DNA from: Caedimonas sp.
GTDB lineage: Bacteria > Pseudomonadota > Alphaproteobacteria > Caedimonadales > Caedimonadaceae
Assembly: GCA_016794245.1 (NCBI GenBank)
Contig: JAEUKR010000047.1
Location: 1-64,000 of the forward strand
DNA length: 64,000 bases
Direction of reading: 5' to 3'
The notes beneath the pieces were generated by a model that was given only the letters and a program-made list of their open reading frames with translations, made no database searches and was not told where the DNA came from. The position numbers were made by a program, and so were the translations under genes. Shown piece by piece: positions 1 to 6,385 of this stretch; the stretch's first letter is position 1, and every line of letters begins with the position of its first letter.

Positions 1-68
1 CAAAGTCGTCCAACAAAATGGTTCTCATGACCGAGGGCAATGGATACAAAAACTTCTCGGCTACTCAT
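1..68 (-). CDS. HipA-family toxin, N-terminus only (runs off the window)
   Basis: Only the first 22 codons lie in the window, read leftward from an ATG at 66-68. The start (MSSREVFVSIALG, then VGRL) resembles the opening beta strands of HipA-family serine/threonine kinase toxins, which begin with a short strand ending in VGRL. The ATG overlaps the stop of the upstream XRE gene by 8 nt, the usual antitoxin-toxin arrangement. Family knowledge: HipA kinases phosphorylate aminoacyl-tRNA synthetases and slow growth; the cognate XRE protein neutralises them and represses the operon. Whether this toxin is intact cannot be seen here. Confidence 0.6.
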   Translation of the reverse strand, partial: MSSREVFVSIALGHENHFVGRL

Positions 69-402
69 GTCCAGCTCCCTGTTTGCTGGATGAGCGGGAG
101 AGATAAATACGCTTTGGCAAGGCTTCGTCGGCCAGCTCCCGTCCCGTTATATCGTGAACAGCGTCAGCCAGATCCTGCAACCTGTTTGTCAGCCCAAGCA
201 CGAACAAAACAGAGGCATAGCCTCCTAAGGAAACAGTGGGATCGCCTTTTTCGATTTTTGCCAACGTTGTCCGCGACATGCTCGCCCGCTCGGCCATCAG
301 AGGCGTTGGGATACGGCGGCGGCGGCGGGCATCACTGATATCTTGCCCCAGCTTGCGCAAAGCCTTCTGTACTGGTATCGGAAGATTTGCTTTTTCGGCC
401 AT
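61..402 (-). CDS. XRE/HipB-type helix-turn-helix antitoxin
   Basis: This 113-residue protein has one helix-turn-helix of the Cro/C1 (XRE) type at about residues 35-60 (MAERASMSRTTLAKIEKGDP), followed by the YASVLFVLGL segment typical of HipB-like regulators next to HipA toxins. The start is fixed by an AAGGAG ribosome site 6-7 nt before the ATG at 402. The open frame continues upstream to 642, but those residues come from an adjoining transposase remnant. The stop overlaps the toxin start by 8 nt. Expected role: bind the operon promoter, repress it, and neutralise the toxin. Autoregulation is inferred from the family. The transposase remnant lies immediately upstream, so the native promoter may have been altered. 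Confidence 0.75.
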   Translation of the reverse strand: MAEKANLPIPVQKALRKLGQDISDARRRRRIPTPLMAERASMSRTTLAKIEKGDPTVSLGGYASVLFVLGLTNRLQDLADAVHDITGRELADEALPKRIYLSRSSSKQGAGHE

Positions 403-484
403 CGCCAACTCCTTACAATGCAATCTATAAAATGCACTAAGCCATTTAATATTCATTAAAGTTGACATTATCTGAAATATCAAG

Positions 485-1182
485 CCAATTCCGTCATAAT
501 GCCTTATTTTAATTCCATGTCCGGCCATCGCTTCAACCCAGCCACTGCTTGTAAATTGAGATCCATGATCTGAATTCATGATCAGAGGAATCCCTATAAT
601 AATGGCCATTTCAAAAGCTTCCAAACAACTTCGCGTATCCAAAAAAGGGCTAAGACATCAGCCCATGACCTTGCGACTTACCACATCGATCAAAGCCGTT
701 AAATAGGCAAACCCCTGAAAAAGCTTGATGTAGCTAATATCCACACCCCACGCATCATTGGGCTGCACAGGAGGACACAGCTGCAACAAATAAGGGAATA
801 CGTCATCCTCTTTTCTCCTCCTGGATAAATCCTTTTTCGGGTATAAAGCCCGCAAGCCCAACAAACCCATCAGGCGTGAAACACATTTGCGATTCACGTC
901 ATAGCCCCTTCCCTTGAGCATTGCCGTGATCCGACGATACCCAAAAAAGGGACAGAAAAGGTAAATTTCCTGAATCTCATTCATCAGGGTGACCCCATCA
1001 GCGCTCATCTCCCGGTGACAATAATAAAGGCTTGAACGATTAATCTCTAATAACAAGGATTTTTGTCGAACACTCAAATGACTGCCATCCTCACCCTGGG
1101 CAAGCGCTCGACGCTCCTCTAACGAGATCTTCCTAGACACTGTTATCAAGGGTTGATATTGCTTGCATTTAGCAACATACAA
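485..1182 (-). pseudogene. IS3-family transposase OrfB, interrupted and truncated
   Basis: The reading frame carries IS3-family OrfB signatures in order: a helical N-terminus with INRSSLYYC, the segment FGYRRITAMLKGRGYDVNRK, the first catalytic Asp in WGVDISYIKL and the second in NSDHGSQFTSSGW. Two lesions are visible. A TGA at 658-660 sits in frame where the family usually has Trp (VMG-stop-CLSPFLDTRSC), and the frame loses similarity after HGIKI near 490, so the region with the third catalytic Glu is missing. No OrfA is seen upstream. The element is therefore dead. It lies directly upstream of the XRE antitoxin and next to an AT-rich orphan gene. Confidence 0.8.
1138..1163. repeat. Palindrome-bearing 26-nt direct repeat, left copy
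   Basis: CACTGTTATCAAGGGTTGATATTGCT is 23/26 identical to the copy at 2170-2195 and contains the perfect palindrome TATCAA-NNN-TTGATA (on either strand). The two copies flank the AT-rich orphan gene, 1032 nt apart. This copy falls inside the N-terminal part of the IS3 OrfB remnant. Confidence 0.6.
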
Positions 1183-1192
1183 ACAGGCCTCT

Positions 1193-2113
1193 TCAAGTTA
1201 AATGAGTATATCCACAGCCAGAAGTTTCATTGAAAGGAAATTTCGCATCTACGAAAGAACAAAAAGCATTACCTATTGGTTTATCTAACTTTTCCGTAAG
1301 TTCTTTGATAATTATCCTTGCCCACTCATCTAAAACTTTTAATTTTTCAAGCGTTTCTTGTGAAAACGGTGTTTGTTTTGTTTGCAAACAAAACAACAAA
1401 CGTATTAAGATTAAAGAAATTTCGACATATCGATTCAAGAACATGCTCTGCCCTATATCTTTTTTTTGAGCTAGAAATGTTACTGAAGATTCTCTCATTG
1501 AATCGATATTTTCAGCATCTGAGATTACATTTTGGTGCAGTTCCTTGTCAAACAAGAATTTCCATAATTCTAATTCTTTAATGTCTGTTGAGTTTAGCCC
1601 GCTATCTCGGCCAATCATTAATTTGATAATTCTAGATTGTTCTTTTTTAGTGGAGGACAGCCTCTTAGGGTCTGCAGGTGATAATTTTTTATTCTCTTCA
1701 CCGCCATGTATTTTACTCAATGTTGTTATATCTTGGATTTGAGCAGACATAAAAATAGCTGATTCTAGAAGACTTCTTAACAAGGCATATCCTTGTGTTG
1801 CATAACCTCTTTCTGCTAACAACCAAGAAGAACGAATATACTTGTAAGATTTAAAGTGAAAAAATGTTAGGGGGGTTTTGTCAACTAACTTTTTATTAAT
1901 AGCTATCACATGTGAATCTATTATTGAAAGATAGAAAGATGAGAAAGCTCTGCTGAAATAATGGTGTTTTATATAACGTTGGTTAAAATAGCTTTTGAAT
2001 TCTTCGTCAGTTAAATTAAATAATTCATTATTGTATTCTTCATTACTAAATTTTTTCTCTACAAAAGGAAATTTTTTTCTTAGTTTTTCTATTTTCTTTG
2101 CATATATAAACAC
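1193..2113 (-). CDS. AT-rich orphan protein of unknown function
   Basis: A 306-residue protein I do not recognise. It is Lys/Asn/Ile/Phe rich and markedly AT-richer than the housekeeping genes, with AAA/AAT/ATT-type codons. The middle has a predicted helical stretch (LLAERGYATQGYALLRSLLE) that recalls helical HEPN/abortive-infection-like or DUF5677-like proteins, but the resemblance is too weak for a call. There is no signal peptide, and the few hydrophobic stretches are not convincing membrane helices. It starts with ATG at 2113 after an AGGAGATATTATATT context that could serve as ribosome site. It lies between an IS3 remnant and an IS5 remnant and is flanked by the palindromic direct repeats, so it was probably acquired by transfer. 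A single-gene defence or host-interaction role is possible but unsupported. Confidence 0.6.
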   Translation of the reverse strand: MFIYAKKIEKLRKKFPFVEKKFSNEEYNNELFNLTDEEFKSYFNQRYIKHHYFSRAFSSFYLSIIDSHVIAINKKLVDKTPLTFFHFKSYKYIRSSWLLAERGYATQGYALLRSLLESAIFMSAQIQDITTLSKIHGGEENKKLSPADPKRLSSTKKEQSRIIKLMIGRDSGLNSTDIKELELWKFLFDKELHQNVISDAENIDSMRESSVTFLAQKKDIGQSMFLNRYVEISLILIRLLFCLQTKQTPFSQETLEKLKVLDEWARIIIKELTEKLDKPIGNAFCSFVDAKFPFNETSGCGYTHLT

Positions 2114-2138
2114 AATATAATATCTCCTATTTAACTTA

Positions 2139-2160
2139 GAGCCTGTTTTTATGAGTTTTG
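2139..2160. repeat. IS5-type terminal inverted-repeat end
   Basis: GAGCCTGTTTTTATGAGTTT, preceded by TTA, lies just beyond the 3' end of the IS5 transposase remnant. Its first bases match the end of the small element at 4311 (GAGCCTGTCTTCAAAG), which is also preceded by TTA. The opposite end of this IS was not found. Confidence 0.5.
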
Positions 2161-2169
2161 CTTGCTCCT

Positions 2170-2195
2170 ACACTGTTATCAAATGTTGATATTGA
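2170..2195. repeat. Palindrome-bearing 26-nt direct repeat, right copy
   Basis: CACTGTTATCAAATGTTGATATTGAT is the partner of 1138-1163, with three mismatches and the same TATCAA-NNN-TTGATA palindrome. This copy lies across the end of the IS5-type transposase reading frame. Confidence 0.6.
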
Positions 2196-2910
2196 TTGTT
2201 GCCATAGCAATAAACGCAAGAAACGTTACGTCTAGCTTTTCGTAGCGGACAGCTAAATTTCTGTTTTCTTTGATTTTCCCAAAAAATATTTCAATTCTTT
2301 TTCGAAATTTATAAATTCTCTTGTCATAAATAACAAGTTCCTTACGGTTCTTTCTTCCTGGAATCACAGGAACATTATTATTGGAGACCAATGTTCTACG
2401 ATGCTCGTTGCTATCATATCCCCTGTCTTCAACGATATAAAATCTACCACATCTGCGGTTAATTCATCGGCAACTGTGATGTCTGAGACATTGCCATCCG
2501 TCAACCACATGACCTTCTGCGGTTATGGCTAAGTGCAGCTTTGTGGTGATCCCTGCACGATTCTTTCCCCGCGAAAACTGCCCCCTTTTTGACCGCCTCC
2601 GTGGCGGTGAACCTTGAAAGTGGTTGAGTCTGCCAGAACGATATTCATGGTTAATTTCTTGCGTTTCTGCAATCTGGCAAGAATAGATCACCATAAGCCT
2701 CTCTCGCTCCCTCGCTTGAAGCGAAAATAAACAGCGTGCCAATTCCCATAAAAGGAAGGTAGGACTGCCTGTCCGCAAAACATACAAAATAGCACAGAAA
2801 ACATTGAAATGGCTGATCTTGGGAGGGCGTCCTTTCCAAATATACTGTCCGTTTTTATAGGGGCAACTCCACCACACAAACCCCCATCATATCTTAGGAA
2901 CCTTTGACAT
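2179..2910 (-). pseudogene. IS5-family transposase, multiply disrupted
   Basis: Pieces of one transposase lie in different frames. Residues such as GRPPKISHFNVFCAILYVLRTG form the N-terminal part, RAGITTKLHLAITAEGHVVDG gives the DDE-region strand, and DRGYDSNEHRRTL followed by IPGRKNRKE, RKRIEIFFGKIKENRNLAVRY and FLAFIAMATI gives the C-terminal part with the usual Y-(2)-R-(3)-E-(6)-K-like signature. There is an in-frame stop near 2888 and at least one frameshift in 2400-2500 and another near 2700-2760. The gene cannot make a full transposase. Family knowledge: IS5-group elements (IS427/IS1031-like) make short TNA or TA duplications, which fits the TTA seen beside the element end at 2139. Confidence 0.75.
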
Positions 2911-3098
2911 TGTTCCCATGTATGAGAGAACAGGCCTGACCTGCAAACGCACGGAAAGCCTCTTTGCTTTGTTAGACCATGTGCTCGTGTTTAGGAAAGA
3001 ATTTCCTGTATTAAATTGTAAGATGGTAGAATTGTAGTAGAATAAAAAAATTAAATAGATATTTTTTGTTGATTTTCAAGGCTTATATAAGATTAATG

Positions 3099-3142
3099 TT
3101 CTGATTACGAATCAGTTGCTCTACCAACTGAGCTACTTCGGC
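3099..3142 (-). pseudogene. tRNA-Thr(CGT) 5' fragment
   Basis: Read leftward from 3142: GCCGAAG acceptor strand, a D arm (TAGCTCAGTTGGTAGAGCA) and an anticodon arm with loop TTCGTAA, anticodon CGT (Thr). After the anticodon stem the sequence becomes AT-rich. There is no T arm and no CTTCGGC to close the acceptor, so this is a fragment, not a functional tRNA. It sits at the right border of the IS-rich region, which suggests a recombination breakpoint. Confidence 0.7.
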
Positions 3143-3404
3143 GATGATGCAAACCCTACTGCGCTTCGCAATTATCGTCAAGACACAATTCATTCTTTGA
3201 CGATGTCAAAGCTATTCTACTGGTAGTGAAGGTATTTAACAGATGCCAACATCTCGCCTCCCCTGGATCCTTCATCCTCCCGCATGTTCTTTCATCACGA
3301 TCTGTTGTTACACCTATAAATATCTAAAAATGTTTGGACTTACTTTCTTAAAATGATAAAGTCGATCGATTATATTTGTGTACTCAAAAACTGGAGCCCA
3401 AAGC

Positions 3405-3854
3405 ATGTCAAGCAAACGTTATTCTCATGTAAGCTGGGTAGATTTTCACCGCGATACAAAGGTACTTGCCGAAAGTCTTCGTTTTAAAGAATCCCCAAGC
3501 TACGAAGGCATTATAGCTGTTACACGAGGCGGTCTTGTCCCCTCAAGCATCGTCGCACATGAGCTTGGTATTCGCCTCATTGATACGATTTGCGTTTCAA
3601 GCTATGACAACGCTGAATCTCAATCCAAAGTACAAATTCTAAAATCTCCCGATGGCGCCACGAAGGAAAATGGAAAAGGATTGATTGTTTTGGATGATTT
3701 GGTAGATAGCGGTCGTACCCTGCAAGTCATACGCGAGATGCTTCCAAAAGCGTACTTCGCCGCCGTCTATGCCAAACCTGCGGGACAAAGCGCGGTTGAT
3801 GCTTTTGGCGCCAGTGTAAGCCAGGACACATGGATTGTCTTTCCCTGGGAATGA
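3405..3854 (+). CDS. gpt: Xanthine-guanine phosphoribosyltransferase
   Basis: This 149-residue protein matches the length and motifs of Gpt: an N-terminal substrate region, AVTRGGLVPSSIVAHELG, and the PRPP-binding loop LIVLDDLVDSGRTL with the paired acidic residues and SGRT turn, ending with the WIVFPWE tail of the family. It salvages guanine, xanthine and to a lesser degree hypoxanthine to nucleotides with PRPP. The ATG at 3405 is preferred over the GTG at 3378 because GGAG lies 8 nt upstream of it. It is a single-gene unit just right of the accessory region, with no clear partner. Confidence 0.88.
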   Translation: MSSKRYSHVSWVDFHRDTKVLAESLRFKESPSYEGIIAVTRGGLVPSSIVAHELGIRLIDTICVSSYDNAESQSKVQILKSPDGATKENGKGLIVLDDLVDSGRTLQVIREMLPKAYFAAVYAKPAGQSAVDAFGASVSQDTWIVFPWE

Positions 3855-4054
3855 TAGAATGATAAGTTTCAGAAGAAAGAAATTTATGTTTCAAAAACAA
3901 TTCACTCTCTCTTGGCAAGGTTTAAAAATATAGGAAGAACATCAAGTACAGACACAGACTTCTTCAGGCACGATGATATTCTTTTTAATGGAGGGTCATT
4001 TTTCCACTTTATAATTACAATGTGCTGTAAGAAGATATCATAAGGAGTATGTGG

Positions 4055-4288
4055 ATGCCTTATCAATCTATTTTCGATCTTCCTGATTCTGTACGAAACC
4101 ATCTTCCTGAACATGCCCAGGAAATATACATCTCCGCGTTTAATAACGCATGGGAAGAATATAAAGATCCACGCGACCGGAATATCTCGTCTTCAAGAGA
4201 AGCAACAGCACATAAAGTGGCATGGTCCGCGGTTAAGAAAAAATATGAAAAGCAAGGAGAACAATGGAAAGAAAAAAAGGCTGACTGA
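4055..4288 (+). CDS. chaB: ChaB-family small protein
   Basis: This 77-residue protein opens with MPYQSIFDLPDSVRNHLPEHAQEIY and continues with FNNAWEEYKDP and AWSAVKKKYEK, the full ChaB pattern. ChaB is named as a regulator of the ChaA cation antiporter in E. coli, but its biochemical role is not settled; no chaA is seen here. The start at 4055 is chosen because AAGGAG lies 7 nt before it; the in-frame ATG at 4049 is only one base from the same site. The C-terminus is Lys/Glu rich. An 80-nt mobile-element-like repeat lies 23 nt downstream. Confidence 0.85.
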   Translation: MPYQSIFDLPDSVRNHLPEHAQEIYISAFNNAWEEYKDPRDRNISSSREATAHKVAWSAVKKKYEKQGEQWKEKKAD

Positions 4289-4310
4289 CAGACTTGATCA
4301 AAAATTCTTA

Positions 4311-4391
4311 GAGCCTGTCTTCAAAGTTTGGATTGTGAGGTAAAAAGTAACTATTTTTTGCAACCACAAGGCAATCTATGAATACAAGTTC
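4311..4391. mobile_element. MITE-like element, copy 1 (81 nt)
   Basis: Terminal inverted repeats are GAGCCTGTCTTCAAAGTTTG on the left and, read inward from the right, GAACTTGTATTCATAGATTG (14-15 of 20 positions agree). TTA flanks both ends directly, consistent with a 3-nt target duplication of the IS5/IS1031 type. It encodes nothing. A second copy is at 25886-25964, and the left end resembles the IS5-type end at 2139. Confidence 0.65.
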
Positions 4392-4425
4392 TTAATAAAC
4401 CAAAGTTGATAGAAAGGGTAAGAAA

Positions 4426-4740
4426 ATGCGCACAATCAATCGACACGGCGCCATTTTAATGACGTTACTTGGAATCAGTTTTCTTACAGCCTGTTCAGTG
4501 ATTTCCGACCGCGAAACTCTTGGAGAATATGTGGACGATGCAGGAATTACAGCTAAAGTCAAGACAGCCATTCTCAACGACCCTGGGCTGGCGCCATTTC
4601 AAATTCATGTGGAAACATTCCAGAATGTCGTTCAGTTGAGTGGATTTGTAGACTCCCCACAGCAAACCGCCAAGGCTGAGCGAATCGCACGAAGCATTGG
4701 AGGAGTCAGGACAGTTAAAAATAATCTTGTGGTTCGGTAA
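4426..4740 (+). CDS. BON-domain outer-membrane lipoprotein
   Basis: This 104-residue protein has an N-terminal lipoprotein signal (basic residues, a hydrophobic core, lipobox LTAC with Cys at 23) and then one BON domain of the OsmY/DolP kind (DDAGITAKVKTAIL, VVQLSGFVDSPQQTAKAERIA, GVRTVKNNLVV). BON domains bind phospholipid and are linked to envelope integrity and osmotic stress. With only one BON domain it is shorter than DolP. The protein is probably anchored in the inner leaflet of the outer membrane. It is a single-gene unit; a GGTAAG-type ribosome site lies upstream of the ATG. Confidence 0.8.
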   Translation: MRTINRHGAILMTLLGISFLTACSVISDRETLGEYVDDAGITAKVKTAILNDPGLAPFQIHVETFQNVVQLSGFVDSPQQTAKAERIARSIGGVRTVKNNLVVR

Positions 4741-4777
4741 GCGCACTGGCATTAGACCTCTTGCATAACCAAATTGA

Positions 4778-5062
4778 AAAATAAACGGAGGCTGGCAATT
4801 CATTCCCAAACTCCTTAGATTTCCTGATGGAAGCTTGATCGGTTGTGGCGCGACTTTCCTAAACGTGCCAAAAATCAAAGGAATGCATACCGCTATGAAA
4901 TCCGCGATGATTGCCGCCGAAACAATATTTGAAGCGCTCATAGCGAAGACTCAGCCACCTTTGGGTCTTTATGATCAATGGCTTCGTCAAAGCTGGATTA
5001 AAGACAGACTGTATCCTGTGAGAAACCTTCCCCCAGTCTTTCGAGCCGGATTTTGGCCAAGA
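4778..5062 (+). pseudogene. Remnant of electron-transfer flavoprotein-ubiquinone oxidoreductase
   Basis: The frame reads INGGWQFIPKLLRFPDG, then LIGCGATFLNVPKIKG, HTAMKSAMIAAETIFEAL and a segment ending RNLPPVFRAGFWP. This is the order seen in the middle/C-terminal part of ETF-QO (GGxQSIPKLxFPGG, LIGCxAGFxNVPKIKGxHNAM). The N-terminal FAD-binding half and the C-terminal 4Fe-4S domain are absent, and an in-frame stop lies just upstream at 4775. The remnant ends where the neighbouring gene on the other strand begins. The sequence just upstream (AGACCTCTTGCATAACC) resembles a repeat end also seen elsewhere in the window. The protein normally passes electrons from ETF to ubiquinone in fatty-acid and amino-acid oxidation, so its decay suggests loss of that route unless an intact copy exists. 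Confidence 0.75.
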
Positions 5063-5072
5063 AAGAAGTCTA

Positions 5073-6305
5073 CTATTTCATCGTGGAAACAGCCTTGAGA
5101 ACGTCTCTGATCACACTGCCTGTAAATCTGCTCTTGGTATGACTTAAACTAAGGATGGCTTGAGATTTGTTTTTAGGGATGGCAAAGAAACTGCCGTTGA
5201 GATACCAGAACTCATATCCTTGCGCAAGGCGGTCAAGCTTGCTGGACTGACTCACAGATACAAAGAATTTATAAAAGACGGTTTTAACATTACTTTTGAC
5301 AAGCATGTCTTTGCCGCGATAATTTTCAATCGTAAAAAGTTTCATAACAACTTCTTTATCCTTAGAGTTCGGGATGATAGAAAGCACCATGAAACCAGAA
5401 CTGGTTGATGAAACGAGCTTTTGTAAAAGAGGAACTTTTCCTGGATTGTTGTTTAATTTCAGAGCGCGTTTGGAATCATCTTTGCCAGATTTAAAACCAG
5501 AGATAAGAGAATCAATATTGGTAGGATAACCCACCAGCAAGTAATCTTCTATTTGAACTTGATCGCTTATAGGAACGACAGCCGGTGATTTTTTTTCAGC
5601 TTCTTTTCGAGGAGCAACATATTTTTCGTTGTATTTTTGAATATCCTGGTTGAATTTATCCAGTTTGTTCTCAGCATCCTTCTGGCTTTTTGGACTTTTC
5701 AGAAGATTAATAAGGACTGTGATAGGATCTTGCTGTGTTAAATTGGGAATTTCCTTCTTGTAATATTTTTCAACGATGACACGTATCTTTTCTCGAATGA
5801 CTTTTCTTCCAGAATCTGTAAGCAATTTACTTGTGGCAATAAATGATTCCTTCATGACCCGATTTGTGTCCTGGTCAATTTGTTGCACGATCATGGAAGC
5901 TTGAGCGTTAGACTTCTGCGTCTTTAAATCCTGCTCAACTTTACTAATATTAATATCAGGAGCAGGCACTGCTTCTTTTTGAATACTTTCCAGAATCTTG
6001 GAAGCTTCTGTGAAAGACCCCGCTTTTTTAAGCCGCCCTGTAATTGCGTCTTTGGGAAAGAGGAAGTCCCCTTTTTTTCGCTCAATAGAATATAACTTTT
6101 TCAAAGTTTCTGTAATTTTTCCTTCAAGCTGTTTTTGTTGTTCCTTTGAAATCCCTTTCCTGGAAACAAGTCCAGAATTTTTGAGAATATCCAAAACTTC
6201 TGCTGATTGTTGAGATTGAGGGTTCGCTTTTGTGGCGAGCGAGCCTGAAGAACAGAATGCCGTTGCAAGTAAAACCTCGACGACCACTAAAGAGGACAAT
6301 CTCAT
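5073..6305 (-). CDS. Large exported protein of unknown function
   Basis: This 410-residue protein begins with a signal peptide (MRLSSLVVVEVLLATAFCSSG). The mature part is Lys/Glu/Gln/Ser rich: a long, mostly helical N-terminal half (ISKEQQKQLEGKITETLKKL, and repeated short helices to about residue 240) and a more mixed C-terminal half (about 250-410) that looks globular (VQIEDYLLVGYP, GFMVLSIIPNSKDKEVVMKLF, GYEFWYLNGSFFAIP). I recognise no family. No transmembrane segment follows the signal, so a periplasmic or secreted fate is likely. It lies downstream of lon in the same direction and its 3' end abuts the ETF-QO remnant. A host-interaction role is possible but not shown. Confidence 0.75.
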   Translation of the reverse strand: MRLSSLVVVEVLLATAFCSSGSLATKANPQSQQSAEVLDILKNSGLVSRKGISKEQQKQLEGKITETLKKLYSIERKKGDFLFPKDAITGRLKKAGSFTEASKILESIQKEAVPAPDINISKVEQDLKTQKSNAQASMIVQQIDQDTNRVMKESFIATSKLLTDSGRKVIREKIRVIVEKYYKKEIPNLTQQDPITVLINLLKSPKSQKDAENKLDKFNQDIQKYNEKYVAPRKEAEKKSPAVVPISDQVQIEDYLLVGYPTNIDSLISGFKSGKDDSKRALKLNNNPGKVPLLQKLVSSTSSGFMVLSIIPNSKDKEVVMKLFTIENYRGKDMLVKSNVKTVFYKFFVSVSQSSKLDRLAQGYEFWYLNGSFFAIPKNKSQAILSLSHTKSRFTGSVIRDVLKAVSTMK

Positions 6306-6385
6306 AACATTTCTTCCCTGTTAATGTATTCCGTTTAAAAGAATAGAATAATGAAAACTGGTTAATATTTCATTTCTTCTTGTCT

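Noticed and set aside
18-338. A plus-strand frame rich in Arg and Pro opposite the XRE gene
   Set aside because: It is the shadow of the real XRE gene on the other strand and has no ribosome site.
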